Shown piece after piece: positions 6,338-12,619 of a stretch of DNA of 14,977 nt. The stretch covers positions 1 to 14,977 of the forward strand of contig CALAFU010000156.1 in the NCBI GenBank assembly GCA_937891325.1, in the 5' to 3' direction. Within the stretch, counting starts at the first letter, position 1, and each line of letters starts with the position of its first letter. Both the position numbers and the translations under genes were made by a program. A model generated the notes under the pieces. The model had not been told where the DNA came from. It did not search any database and worked only from the letters and a program-made list of their open reading frames with translations. Source of the stretch: an uncultured Candidatus Melainabacteria bacterium. GTDB taxonomy: Bacteria > Cyanobacteriota > Vampirovibrionia > Gastranaerophilales > Gastranaerophilaceae.

Positions 6338-7008
6338 TGCCTGATTTATTTGGAATAGACAATTACAGAAAAGCATTAATTGCGCAAGCTGCTGATTACA
6401 TTTGGATTGCACGTGATCAAGCTTTGATGTTGCGTGGAATTTATGTGACAGTCTTGATTCCAAAAGAAGAAAACAATATTGATGAATACAGTGACTATAA
6501 AGATACAAAAGAAGATTATATACAGATTCAAACATATGTTGAACCGCAGTTTGATAAATATATTATGACATTATCACTTCTAGGTCAAGATATGGAACGT
6601 GATTATCCTCTTGAAGTGTCGATTATGTCACAATTGCATTTGCCGCGTAATTCAATTATTCAAATTCCTGAAATTAATTCAGCAGGGCAACCTATAACGA
6701 GAGAGTGGCGTGTATTATCTACTTCTATTAAGCAAGTAGGAAATATTTATACTAGAACAGCCAATTGTACGCCAGCACGTACATTTGAAGAATTAACTAC
6801 TGATATTGTTGAAGAATATTGTCATGGTACTTTAGAAGTACTTGACTGCACCTTAACAAAAGGTGATGAAGTTTGGGATATACCTATTGATATTATTGGT
6901 GTAGGAACTTTAAGTGTTGTTGATTACATTTATTACGAACCTTACGGTTTAGTTGAATGTTCCAATAGACATAAATTTATAATATTTCAACCGACAATAT
7001 CAGATTAA
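6337..7008 (+). CDS. Possible neck / head-closure-type structural protein (223 aa)
   Basis: The ATG overlaps the preceding stop by one base, with AGGA about 11 nt upstream. The protein is mixed beta-rich with no membrane segment. The segment at about residues 122-148 (EWRVLSTSIKQVGNIYTRT, then CTPAR) resembles the conserved part of small phage neck or connector proteins, where a beta strand with W-R-V is followed by a Y-x-R-x-A-x-x-x-P-A-R motif. This is recollection of a pattern, not an alignment. Its position between a fibre-like gene and the head genes fits a neck or baseplate-periphery role. An alternative is an unspecified virion protein. Confidence 0.5.
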   Translation: MPDLFGIDNYRKALIAQAADYIWIARDQALMLRGIYVTVLIPKEENNIDEYSDYKDTKEDYIQIQTYVEPQFDKYIMTLSLLGQDMERDYPLEVSIMSQLHLPRNSIIQIPEINSAGQPITREWRVLSTSIKQVGNIYTRTANCTPARTFEELTTDIVEEYCHGTLEVLDCTLTKGDEVWDIPIDIIGVGTLSVVDYIYYEPYGLVECSNRHKFIIFQPTISD

Positions 7009-7065
7009 TGTTTATTGTTCTATTTTAATATACTAGTTTTGTTTACCGTTTAGGGGTGTATGTTC

Positions 7066-7494
7066 ATGAGTACAATGACAAAAGAAGCATGTAATGCTAT
7101 GATTGATTTTGTTTTTGGAAACGGTCAATCTTTAAAATCACCGACAAGTTTGCATTTGGCATTGTTCAACAATGACCCTTCTGAAGATTTACCTATTGAA
7201 GTACCTAATACTTCGGCATATGGTTATTCAAGACAAGTTATTAAGTTTGCTCAAGCTAAAGATGGTCGTTCATATAATACTGAAACCGTAACTTTTCCTG
7301 CCGCCAAAAAGTCATGGGGTGTTATTAAGGCTATTGGTGTGTATGGAAATATTCAGACGTCTGAAGGTGACGGAAATACAGGTGAAGTTGAGACGTTATT
7401 GTTTTATGCTACTTTACCAAATCAAAAAGAAGTTCCAGCTAATGCTGTTTTAGCTTTTTCACCAGGGAATATTAGATATACTTTAGTCATCTAA
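7066..7494 (+). CDS. Small phage virion protein, tail-fibre-like or decoration family (142 aa)
   Basis: AGGGG (7052-7056) is 9 nt before the ATG at 7066 but only 3 nt before the in-frame ATG at 7060, so 7066 is preferred. The sequence follows a pattern seen in many small phage structural proteins: an N-terminal helix, SLHLALFNNDPSED, then Y-G-YSRQ, then TVTFPAAKKSWGVIKAIGVYG (about residues 74-94), then LLFYATLP and a closing FSPGNIRYTLVI strand. Homologues are often labelled tail fibre or structural protein, with a beta-sandwich expected. The exact site on the virion is uncertain. The upstream gap of 57 nt could hold a late promoter, but none is clear. Confidence 0.65.
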   Translation: MSTMTKEACNAMIDFVFGNGQSLKSPTSLHLALFNNDPSEDLPIEVPNTSAYGYSRQVIKFAQAKDGRSYNTETVTFPAAKKSWGVIKAIGVYGNIQTSEGDGNTGEVETLLFYATLPNQKEVPANAVLAFSPGNIRYTLVI

Positions 7495-7533
7495 AATTTT
7501 CTATTGTTTTATTTCTTTTCTAGGAATAATCTA

Positions 7534-7755
7534 ATGTGTACCGAATCTGAATTGAAAGCTATTATACGAGAAGAACATGTAGATTTGGAAAATGCAGCTA
7601 AAAAGGCTGGAATTTCTGAAGATTTATATTTATCTTGCATTGCTAAAAGTTTTGAAGATGCGTTTAAGATCTTCCCTAAAGAACATTTTTATAGCTATCA
7701 GCAAAATACTTGGATCGGTCGCGTTTACAAGAGGGCGGTTGCTTTGCGTGACTGA
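7534..7755 (+). CDS. Unknown small protein (73 aa)
   Basis: The start is ATG 7534, with AGGA (7522-7525) 8 nt upstream, rather than the in-frame TTG at 7504. The protein is mostly helical and charged. A short LENAAKKAGISEDLYLSCIAK segment has the look of a small helix-turn-helix, followed by a more basic, aromatic C-terminus. The stop is 8 nt before the membrane-protein gene. No family recognised. The helix-turn-helix idea is weak and based only on spacing of A/G/hydrophobic residues. Confidence 0.6.
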   Translation: MCTESELKAIIREEHVDLENAAKKAGISEDLYLSCIAKSFEDAFKIFPKEHFYSYQQNTWIGRVYKRAVALRD

Positions 7756-7763
7756 TATTTTTT

Positions 7764-9107
7764 ATGCAAGATGCTGTATCGCTTTCTTCAGATACGTTGC
7801 TTGAATTCTTTAAGTTTACACAAACTTTAGGTGATAACTACGTCTTTTTTACGTTTATAGCGGTTTTTATAATACTTCTAAAGCTTGCTATTGGTATTGA
7901 ACGCATTGAAAAGCTTGCATGTTTTATTTGGAAAATAATTACATTTCCATTTTTTTATTTTTATAATTTATTAATTAAAAATAGTAGCAAAAAAACAGAA
8001 GCGAATAATGCTACAAGTACTGCTGTAATTGCAGTTAAATTTGATTATTTTACAATTATTGATAAATATTTAAAATCTTTTGAAGAAGATATTGCTGAAA
8101 TCAATACTTTTCATACTAATGATTTAGTTAAGGATATTTTATTACGGGATATTTGTGAATGTGTTTTTGAAGCCGTAAAAGAAGAATTACATGCTTTTGC
8201 AGAAGTTTGTAATGACATATCTGATATGGAAGTTATTTTATCTAATTTGTATGTGACGGTTAATCGTATTAATGTTAATTATGATAGGCGTTGGAAAAAT
8301 AAAAAGATTCAATTAAGCTTGATTCAAAAGATTTATAAAGTTGTCGGTGAATGTGAAAATGTTTTTAAGGAAACTTTTAAACATATGATGAATCTTGAAC
8401 ATTCATCGGTTTCAGCTGATACTGAAATTAAATTTATTTGTGCGCATTATCAAACATTGGTAGAAACGTTTAAAAATGAAATTAAGGAAATGAATGGTAC
8501 TTTAAACGGTGTCGAATATAAAAATAAAGTTATTGGATTGTATAATTCTTTCGGCGCTTTAAAAATTGATAGATTTCCGTTTCCTTTAGGTATCCATGAT
8601 TCAGATGTTCATTCCGTTTTAAGTGTTACAATGAAAAAATTAAATTGTGATTATGCGGGTTTGGTCGATTTTTATGAAACGCCTTCATTAATTGATGACG
8701 GTTTAAATCATGAAGCAAATGTACAACGTATTCTTGATTCAAAATTTGCAGTATCTTATGCAAGTGATTCGAAAAGATTTCAATATAAAGATTTTATAGA
8801 AAAGAGAGTTGTAGATTTATTAACGCATGAATGTGCTGAACGTTTAGTTAATAACGAAGTGTTGATATTTGATCGATGTGATCTTTTGGAATGGTCGAAT
8901 ATTCGCAGCTTTATGTCAATGAACGATTTTCAAACAATTGTTATGCAGCCAATTTTAACAGGAAGAGAAGTTTTAGTTGGTTTGGTTGTGTATTTATATG
9001 TGTTTGAAAAAGATCATACAACTGATAAAATCGATAAAGAATATTTACGAAGTATGTCAGCTCGTTTTGTAAATTTCTTCCGTCATATAATTGGCTTGAA
9101 AGATTGA
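7764..9107 (+). CDS. Membrane-anchored protein with a possible GAF-like C-terminal domain (447 aa)
   Basis: Two hydrophobic segments near residues 25-45 (VFFTFIAVFIILLKLAIGI) and 50-70 (LACFIWKIITFPFFYFYNLLI) predict a membrane hairpin or two spans. They are followed by about 200 residues of charged helices and a C-terminal domain (about 275-445). That domain resembles GAF-type sensors: an early strand (CDYAGLVDFYE), a helix-rich centre, a strand pair IVMQPILTGREVLVGLVVYLYVF, then a closing helix. The GAF assignment is pattern recognition only. No Shine-Dalgarno is obvious before the ATG; it lies 8 nt after the previous stop and may be translationally coupled. A sensory membrane protein among virion genes would be unusual. 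No enzymatic motif is seen. Confidence 0.6.
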   Translation: MQDAVSLSSDTLLEFFKFTQTLGDNYVFFTFIAVFIILLKLAIGIERIEKLACFIWKIITFPFFYFYNLLIKNSSKKTEANNATSTAVIAVKFDYFTIIDKYLKSFEEDIAEINTFHTNDLVKDILLRDICECVFEAVKEELHAFAEVCNDISDMEVILSNLYVTVNRINVNYDRRWKNKKIQLSLIQKIYKVVGECENVFKETFKHMMNLEHSSVSADTEIKFICAHYQTLVETFKNEIKEMNGTLNGVEYKNKVIGLYNSFGALKIDRFPFPLGIHDSDVHSVLSVTMKKLNCDYAGLVDFYETPSLIDDGLNHEANVQRILDSKFAVSYASDSKRFQYKDFIEKRVVDLLTHECAERLVNNEVLIFDRCDLLEWSNIRSFMSMNDFQTIVMQPILTGREVLVGLVVYLYVFEKDHTTDKIDKEYLRSMSARFVNFFRHIIGLKD

Positions 9108-9121
9108 TTGGCTGAAGATAT

Positions 9122-9160
9122 TTAAGAATCGTTCTTAACCTATAAAAGATCGTTTGATCT
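9122..9160 (+). promoter_or_regulatory. Two short hairpins in the leader of the 60-aa gene
   Basis: TTAAGAA-TCG-TTCTTAA (9122-9138) is a perfect 7-bp stem-loop, followed by AGATC-GTTT-GATCT (9147-9160). Neither has a proper U-tract, so they are not clear terminators. They could be processing, stability or protein-binding sites, or part of a late promoter. A similar hairpin lies at 12173-12191. Confidence 0.4.
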
Positions 9161-9179
9161 AATCTAGGAGAATTTTGAT

Positions 9180-9362
9180 ATGTGCACAAAAATCGAAATT
9201 AATGAATCAGTTAAGAATCGTTTGGAAAAATCCGGTGTTGAATTAACTGAACAAAAATCTCAAGCTGAAGTTATTAGCGAAGTCAACCGTTCAAACATTG
9301 CTGTTGCTCGTTATGATGAGAAAAGCGATAAAGTGACAATTAAAGAAAGTTTGAATGGGTAA
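9180..9362 (+). CDS. Unknown 60-aa protein
   Basis: AGGAG is well placed (9 nt) before the ATG, one of the best ribosome sites in the window, so strong translation is expected. The small protein is charged, with an amphipathic helix in the first half and a final alternating AVARYDEKSDKVTIKE segment that could form a beta hairpin. It ends 5 nt before the next gene. No family recognised. Candidates are a small accessory head or decoration protein, but this is guesswork from context. Confidence 0.65.
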   Translation: MCTKIEINESVKNRLEKSGVELTEQKSQAEVISEVNRSNIAVARYDEKSDKVTIKESLNG

Positions 9363-9367
9363 TTTTT

Positions 9368-9832
9368 ATGGCTGAAATTAAGTATCCTATTAAGTGTATT
9401 AGCTATTGTGCGTCAAATTATGGTACGTATGATCGTGCTAATTCTTTTGAATTTTGGGTTCGTGGGCATTTGATTCGTATTGTTGGTGATAAACCCTTTT
9501 CACGCGGCGATATGATTTGGCTTGATGAAATTGATTATGATGATCTTCATGACGAATATGTTGTTCGTATTCGTGTTATTGATGAAGAACCATATGAAGA
9601 AGGTTTGCCTGTTTTATCTTTAGCAACTTCTCGTATTGTTTATAGTGCTGATGATTTTGATGTCATTGAAAAAGATGGTGTTAAAGTTTTGAAGAAATTA
9701 TCCGTTGAAAATGATGATAGCTATTCTTTAGCTTTTATCAGTTTATTGTATGGTGATGGTGTAATTTCTTGCAAATCTAAATCAACGGGTGCAGCTTTCA
9801 ATTTAGATTTCAAGTTGACCTGGAAAAAATAA
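9368..9832 (+). CDS. Unknown 154-aa protein directly upstream of the portal gene
   Basis: The ATG follows the previous stop by 5 nt, with GGGT as a weak ribosome site. The protein is acidic and predicted mainly beta (FEFWVRGHLIRIVG, YVVRIRVIDEEP, LPVLSLATSRIVY), with no membrane segment or coiled coil. An Asp/Glu-rich hinge lies at about residues 50-60. It ends 9 nt before the portal gene and is presumably co-expressed with it. A small head- or tail-assembly protein is plausible, but I recognise no family. Confidence 0.7.
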   Translation: MAEIKYPIKCISYCASNYGTYDRANSFEFWVRGHLIRIVGDKPFSRGDMIWLDEIDYDDLHDEYVVRIRVIDEEPYEEGLPVLSLATSRIVYSADDFDVIEKDGVKVLKKLSVENDDSYSLAFISLLYGDGVISCKSKSTGAAFNLDFKLTWKK

Positions 9833-9841
9833 GGATGACAG

Positions 9842-11815
9842 ATGTCTAGTTTTGCTAGTAAGCTTAAAAACATGATTCCTTTTTTAGAATCTGAAACAGA
9901 TCAGCTAAAAAAGGTAGCTCGTCACATGACAGATGATTCTTTACGGTCTTTTGCCGCAAGGAACAATTTGCGAGTTCAGCGTACTGAAACAGGTGACTTT
10001 ATTTCTGTTCCTGTCGATACGCCTGATAATGCATTTATGTCTTTCTACGAAAGCTGGACTTCTACTTTTTCTAATACTGGTAGCTTTACTGGAAACAACA
10101 AAGCAAATATTTATGCAATGTATGATGTCATGGATGAAAACATGACTGAAGCTAGTATGATGCTTGATACGTATGCTGAAGAATCTGTTTCTTTTGGGGT
10201 TATTGATAATCCTATTAAGGTGACAGTTTCAAACCCTGAAGCTCAAAAAGTTCTTGATGCAGTTTTAGAAAAAAATAAAATTTTAAAACGTGCTAAAGCC
10301 GATATTAGAACAATGTGTAAATACGGTGATGCAGCATATGTTTTGGAATTTCCTCAATCATTATATGATGCATATAATGATTTGCCGTCTGACATTAAAG
10401 ATGAAACGGATCCTGGCGAATTCTTTAATATTATGGATTTGGATATTTATCCAATCAGCCCAAAGAATTTTCAGATTAATGCTGATGAGCAAGGTCGTGT
10501 AATCAATTATAAACAGGATAATTCTTTACAGTCTGATTCAAAACGTATTGTTTCTTCTCGTACTTTATTAACAAAAGTATGGCAGCCATGGCAATTTGCA
10601 AGATTTTCAATTGATGATGATACTTTACGTCCATATGGAAAATCTATTTTATATGGTATGCGTACATTGTTCGATCAGTTGTCAACGTTAGAAGCTTTAT
10701 TGGCAATGTCACGTGCATCAAAAGTGCAGCGTTTAGTTATTAAGGTTCCTGTTCCGTCTAGCAATGCGACAGAAGCTTTTCAGCAGATTTCAAGAACAAA
10801 AGCTCAATTTAAGTCAACAATTTTTTCAGATGCTGTTGGTACAAAATCAGGTCGTAAAGTTGCAGGTTTGACTGAAGTGTTCTTTATGCCTTCTGGCCCT
10901 GATTATAGTATCGATACAATTAAAAATGATATCGATATTTCATCAACAGAAGACGTAAATCATTTTCTTGACAAAGCTTTACGTGCTACAAAATTACCTA
11001 AAGGTTTCTTTTCTGGCGAAGACGGGGAAGATTCTGGAACAGCTTTAGCTGAAAGAGATCAAAAATTTGGTAAGGCATTATTGCAGGTTCAAAATGCATA
11101 TGCTGAAGGTTTGGTTGAATTATGTTCATGTATTCTTGCACATGCTGGATTTCTTGTTGATAAACTTGAAATTACAGTGGAAATTCAACGGCCTACTCGT
11201 TTATCTAAAAACTTAATTGAAGAATATAAAAATATTATTGATTTTATTTCTGCGCTACGTGAAATGGTTCAGGAAGATAATCCTAAAATTAAGTATCCTT
11301 CTACAAACCTTGCGCAATTATTAGTTTTGGCAGGGATTCCTGTTGAGTACGTTAAACTTTTACTGGCACAAAATCCAATTAATGTATTGAATGATACTTT
11401 AATGTATGATTTGTTAAGTGCATTGGAAGTTAAGCCATATAATTACGAAAAATCAAATAAAAAAGATATTGATGCTCAATCTGATGTTTCTCGTGATGAA
11501 AAAGGACAGTTGGTACTTGATGGTGAGCAAACATCTGATGTAGATATTGATAATATCGAACAGACGTCTGTTAATGATGTTGATTCATCCGAAGATGATG
11601 ACATGTCAGTTGGTTTTGGTATTGAACCTGATCATTATAAAGTAGCATCCGTCAGCAATTCAAAAGATTTGTATTTGTGCGAACGTCGCACTGTTGTTCG
11701 TGTGTCAAGCAGAGAAGTTTTGGCCGCAGAAACTTCATTAAAGAATGAATTAATGGAAGTTGCTAAAGACCTTCGTGGAAAGAAGTTGTTGAATGAACAG
11801 TCAAAGTCCAAATAA
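9842..11815 (+). CDS. Portal (head-tail connector) protein, T4 gp20-like
   Basis: The dodecameric portal forms the unique head vertex through which DNA is packaged and the tail attached. AAGGA lies 6 nt before the ATG. The order of blocks matches the gp20 family: MYDVMDENMTEASMMLDTYAEE (about 92-113), DIYPISPKNFQI (about 200-211), PYGKSILYGMRTLFDQLSTLE (about 261-281) with the following SRASKVQRLVIKVPV, and the TKLPKGFF...TALAERDQKFGKALL stretch (about 383-415). At 657 aa it is longer than T4 gp20 (524 aa); the excess is mostly a C-terminal extension with a very acidic, low-complexity segment near 540-585. The last 23 nt overlap the next gene. Confident as portal; the extension's role is unknown. 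Confidence 0.93.
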   Translation: MSSFASKLKNMIPFLESETDQLKKVARHMTDDSLRSFAARNNLRVQRTETGDFISVPVDTPDNAFMSFYESWTSTFSNTGSFTGNNKANIYAMYDVMDENMTEASMMLDTYAEESVSFGVIDNPIKVTVSNPEAQKVLDAVLEKNKILKRAKADIRTMCKYGDAAYVLEFPQSLYDAYNDLPSDIKDETDPGEFFNIMDLDIYPISPKNFQINADEQGRVINYKQDNSLQSDSKRIVSSRTLLTKVWQPWQFARFSIDDDTLRPYGKSILYGMRTLFDQLSTLEALLAMSRASKVQRLVIKVPVPSSNATEAFQQISRTKAQFKSTIFSDAVGTKSGRKVAGLTEVFFMPSGPDYSIDTIKNDIDISSTEDVNHFLDKALRATKLPKGFFSGEDGEDSGTALAERDQKFGKALLQVQNAYAEGLVELCSCILAHAGFLVDKLEITVEIQRPTRLSKNLIEEYKNIIDFISALREMVQEDNPKIKYPSTNLAQLLVLAGIPVEYVKLLLAQNPINVLNDTLMYDLLSALEVKPYNYEKSNKKDIDAQSDVSRDEKGQLVLDGEQTSDVDIDNIEQTSVNDVDSSEDDDMSVGFGIEPDHYKVASVSNSKDLYLCERRTVVRVSSREVLAAETSLKNELMEVAKDLRGKKLLNEQSKSK

Positions 11816-12155
11816 AAACTTTAAAGTATTTAGTGGTATTAGGTCTTTTGTGAAATTAGATGACGGTTACATTGTTGTTACTGATGTTGAAACAAATTAT
11901 TCTGTTGTAGAAAATTATAAAGTCGTTTATGATATTTTAAAAATTATTTTGACTGAACAACGGTTTGATGTTTTTGTCCGCGAAGTATCGGCAGGAAATT
12001 CTGTTGTATATAATTTCTTAACAAATAAATTATCATTTGTTAGGGATAAAGAAGAAGAGTTAATGAAATCTGCTTTATCAAAAGAATTAAAATCTTCAGT
12101 TATTGAATCCCGTTATTTGGATGAAGATGATAAAAAAGAATATTTCTTAAATTGA
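11793..12155 (+). CDS. Unknown 120-aa protein in the prohead-core gene position
   Basis: The gene overlaps the end of the portal gene by 23 nt in another frame, with AGAAG about 9 nt before the ATG, so coupled translation is likely. The protein is mixed: a beta-rich first half (YIVVTDVETNYSVVENYKVVYDILK) and a Lys/Glu-rich second half likely to be helical. In T4 the genes between portal and protease encode small prohead core proteins (gp67, gp68). This gene and the next occupy that place but show no similarity that I can see, so any core role is inference from order. Confidence 0.7.
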   Translation: MNSQSPNKNFKVFSGIRSFVKLDDGYIVVTDVETNYSVVENYKVVYDILKIILTEQRFDVFVREVSAGNSVVYNFLTNKLSFVRDKEEELMKSALSKELKSSVIESRYLDEDDKKEYFLN

Positions 12156-12172
12156 TAGTTTTATTTATTGAT

Positions 12173-12191
12173 ACTAAAGACGTTCTTTAGT
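12173..12191 (+). promoter_or_regulatory. Perfect 8-bp hairpin between late genes
   Basis: ACTAAAGA (12173-12180) pairs with TCTTTAGT (12184-12191) around CGT. It lies 17 nt after one stop codon and about 35 nt before the next ATG. Its core (AAGA..CGTTCTT) resembles the 9122-9138 hairpin, and like that one it is not followed by a full T-run. Confidence 0.4.
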
Positions 12192-12225
12192 TTAATTCTA
12201 GTTTCTATTTTTGAGAGAATTGCAC

Positions 12226-12597
12226 ATGGATAATAATTTTAATAACCCGTTTATTTTTGATAATAGACCTGTACCGTGTGTATCTGTTAAGTTTAGAACT
12301 CTTTTAGACACAAAAGATACTTCGTTGTATCAGTTGTGGAACTCTTTTATTTCAAAAGTCATGCGAGAAGAAAAGAGCAGATATAAATATTCACAGGTCA
12401 CTTTAATTCGTGAATATTTAAATCGTCATCCAAATTTCGATATTGTCAAGGCAGCAGAATATACTTCATATACAATGCGTGATGCTGTTGCAAGTATCAA
12501 ACCTGTTTATGAATTACTTGATGTTGATACTTTAGCGTTTGTTTTGGCAATTTCTGGCTTTAATGTCAGAGAATTTGTTCGTAATGAAAATTGCTAA
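12226..12597 (+). CDS. Unknown 123-aa protein before the protease-scaffold gene
   Basis: The start is ATG 12226, with GAGAG 8 nt upstream; a TTG at 12211 in the same frame overlaps that ribosome site and is unlikely. The protein is soluble and mainly helical, with an aromatic N-terminus (NNFNNPFIFDNRP) and a central basic helix region (SKVMREEKSRYKYSQVTLIREYLNRH). It ends with alternating hydrophobic helices. It lies 22 nt before the protease gene. Position matches a prohead core or assembly gene, but no family is recognised. Confidence 0.7.
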   Translation: MDNNFNNPFIFDNRPVPCVSVKFRTLLDTKDTSLYQLWNSFISKVMREEKSRYKYSQVTLIREYLNRHPNFDIVKAAEYTSYTMRDAVASIKPVYELLDVDTLAFVLAISGFNVREFVRNENC

Positions 12598-12619
12598 TTG
12601 ATGATATAGGATTGTTAAG

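Noticed and set aside
7018..12209. TTCTATT occurring in the gaps before the genes at 7066, 7534 and 12226 as a possible late-promoter motif
   Set aside because: The heptamer is low-complexity for such AT-rich DNA, similar strings occur within genes, and its distance to the start codon varies (17-42 nt). Transcript mapping would be needed.
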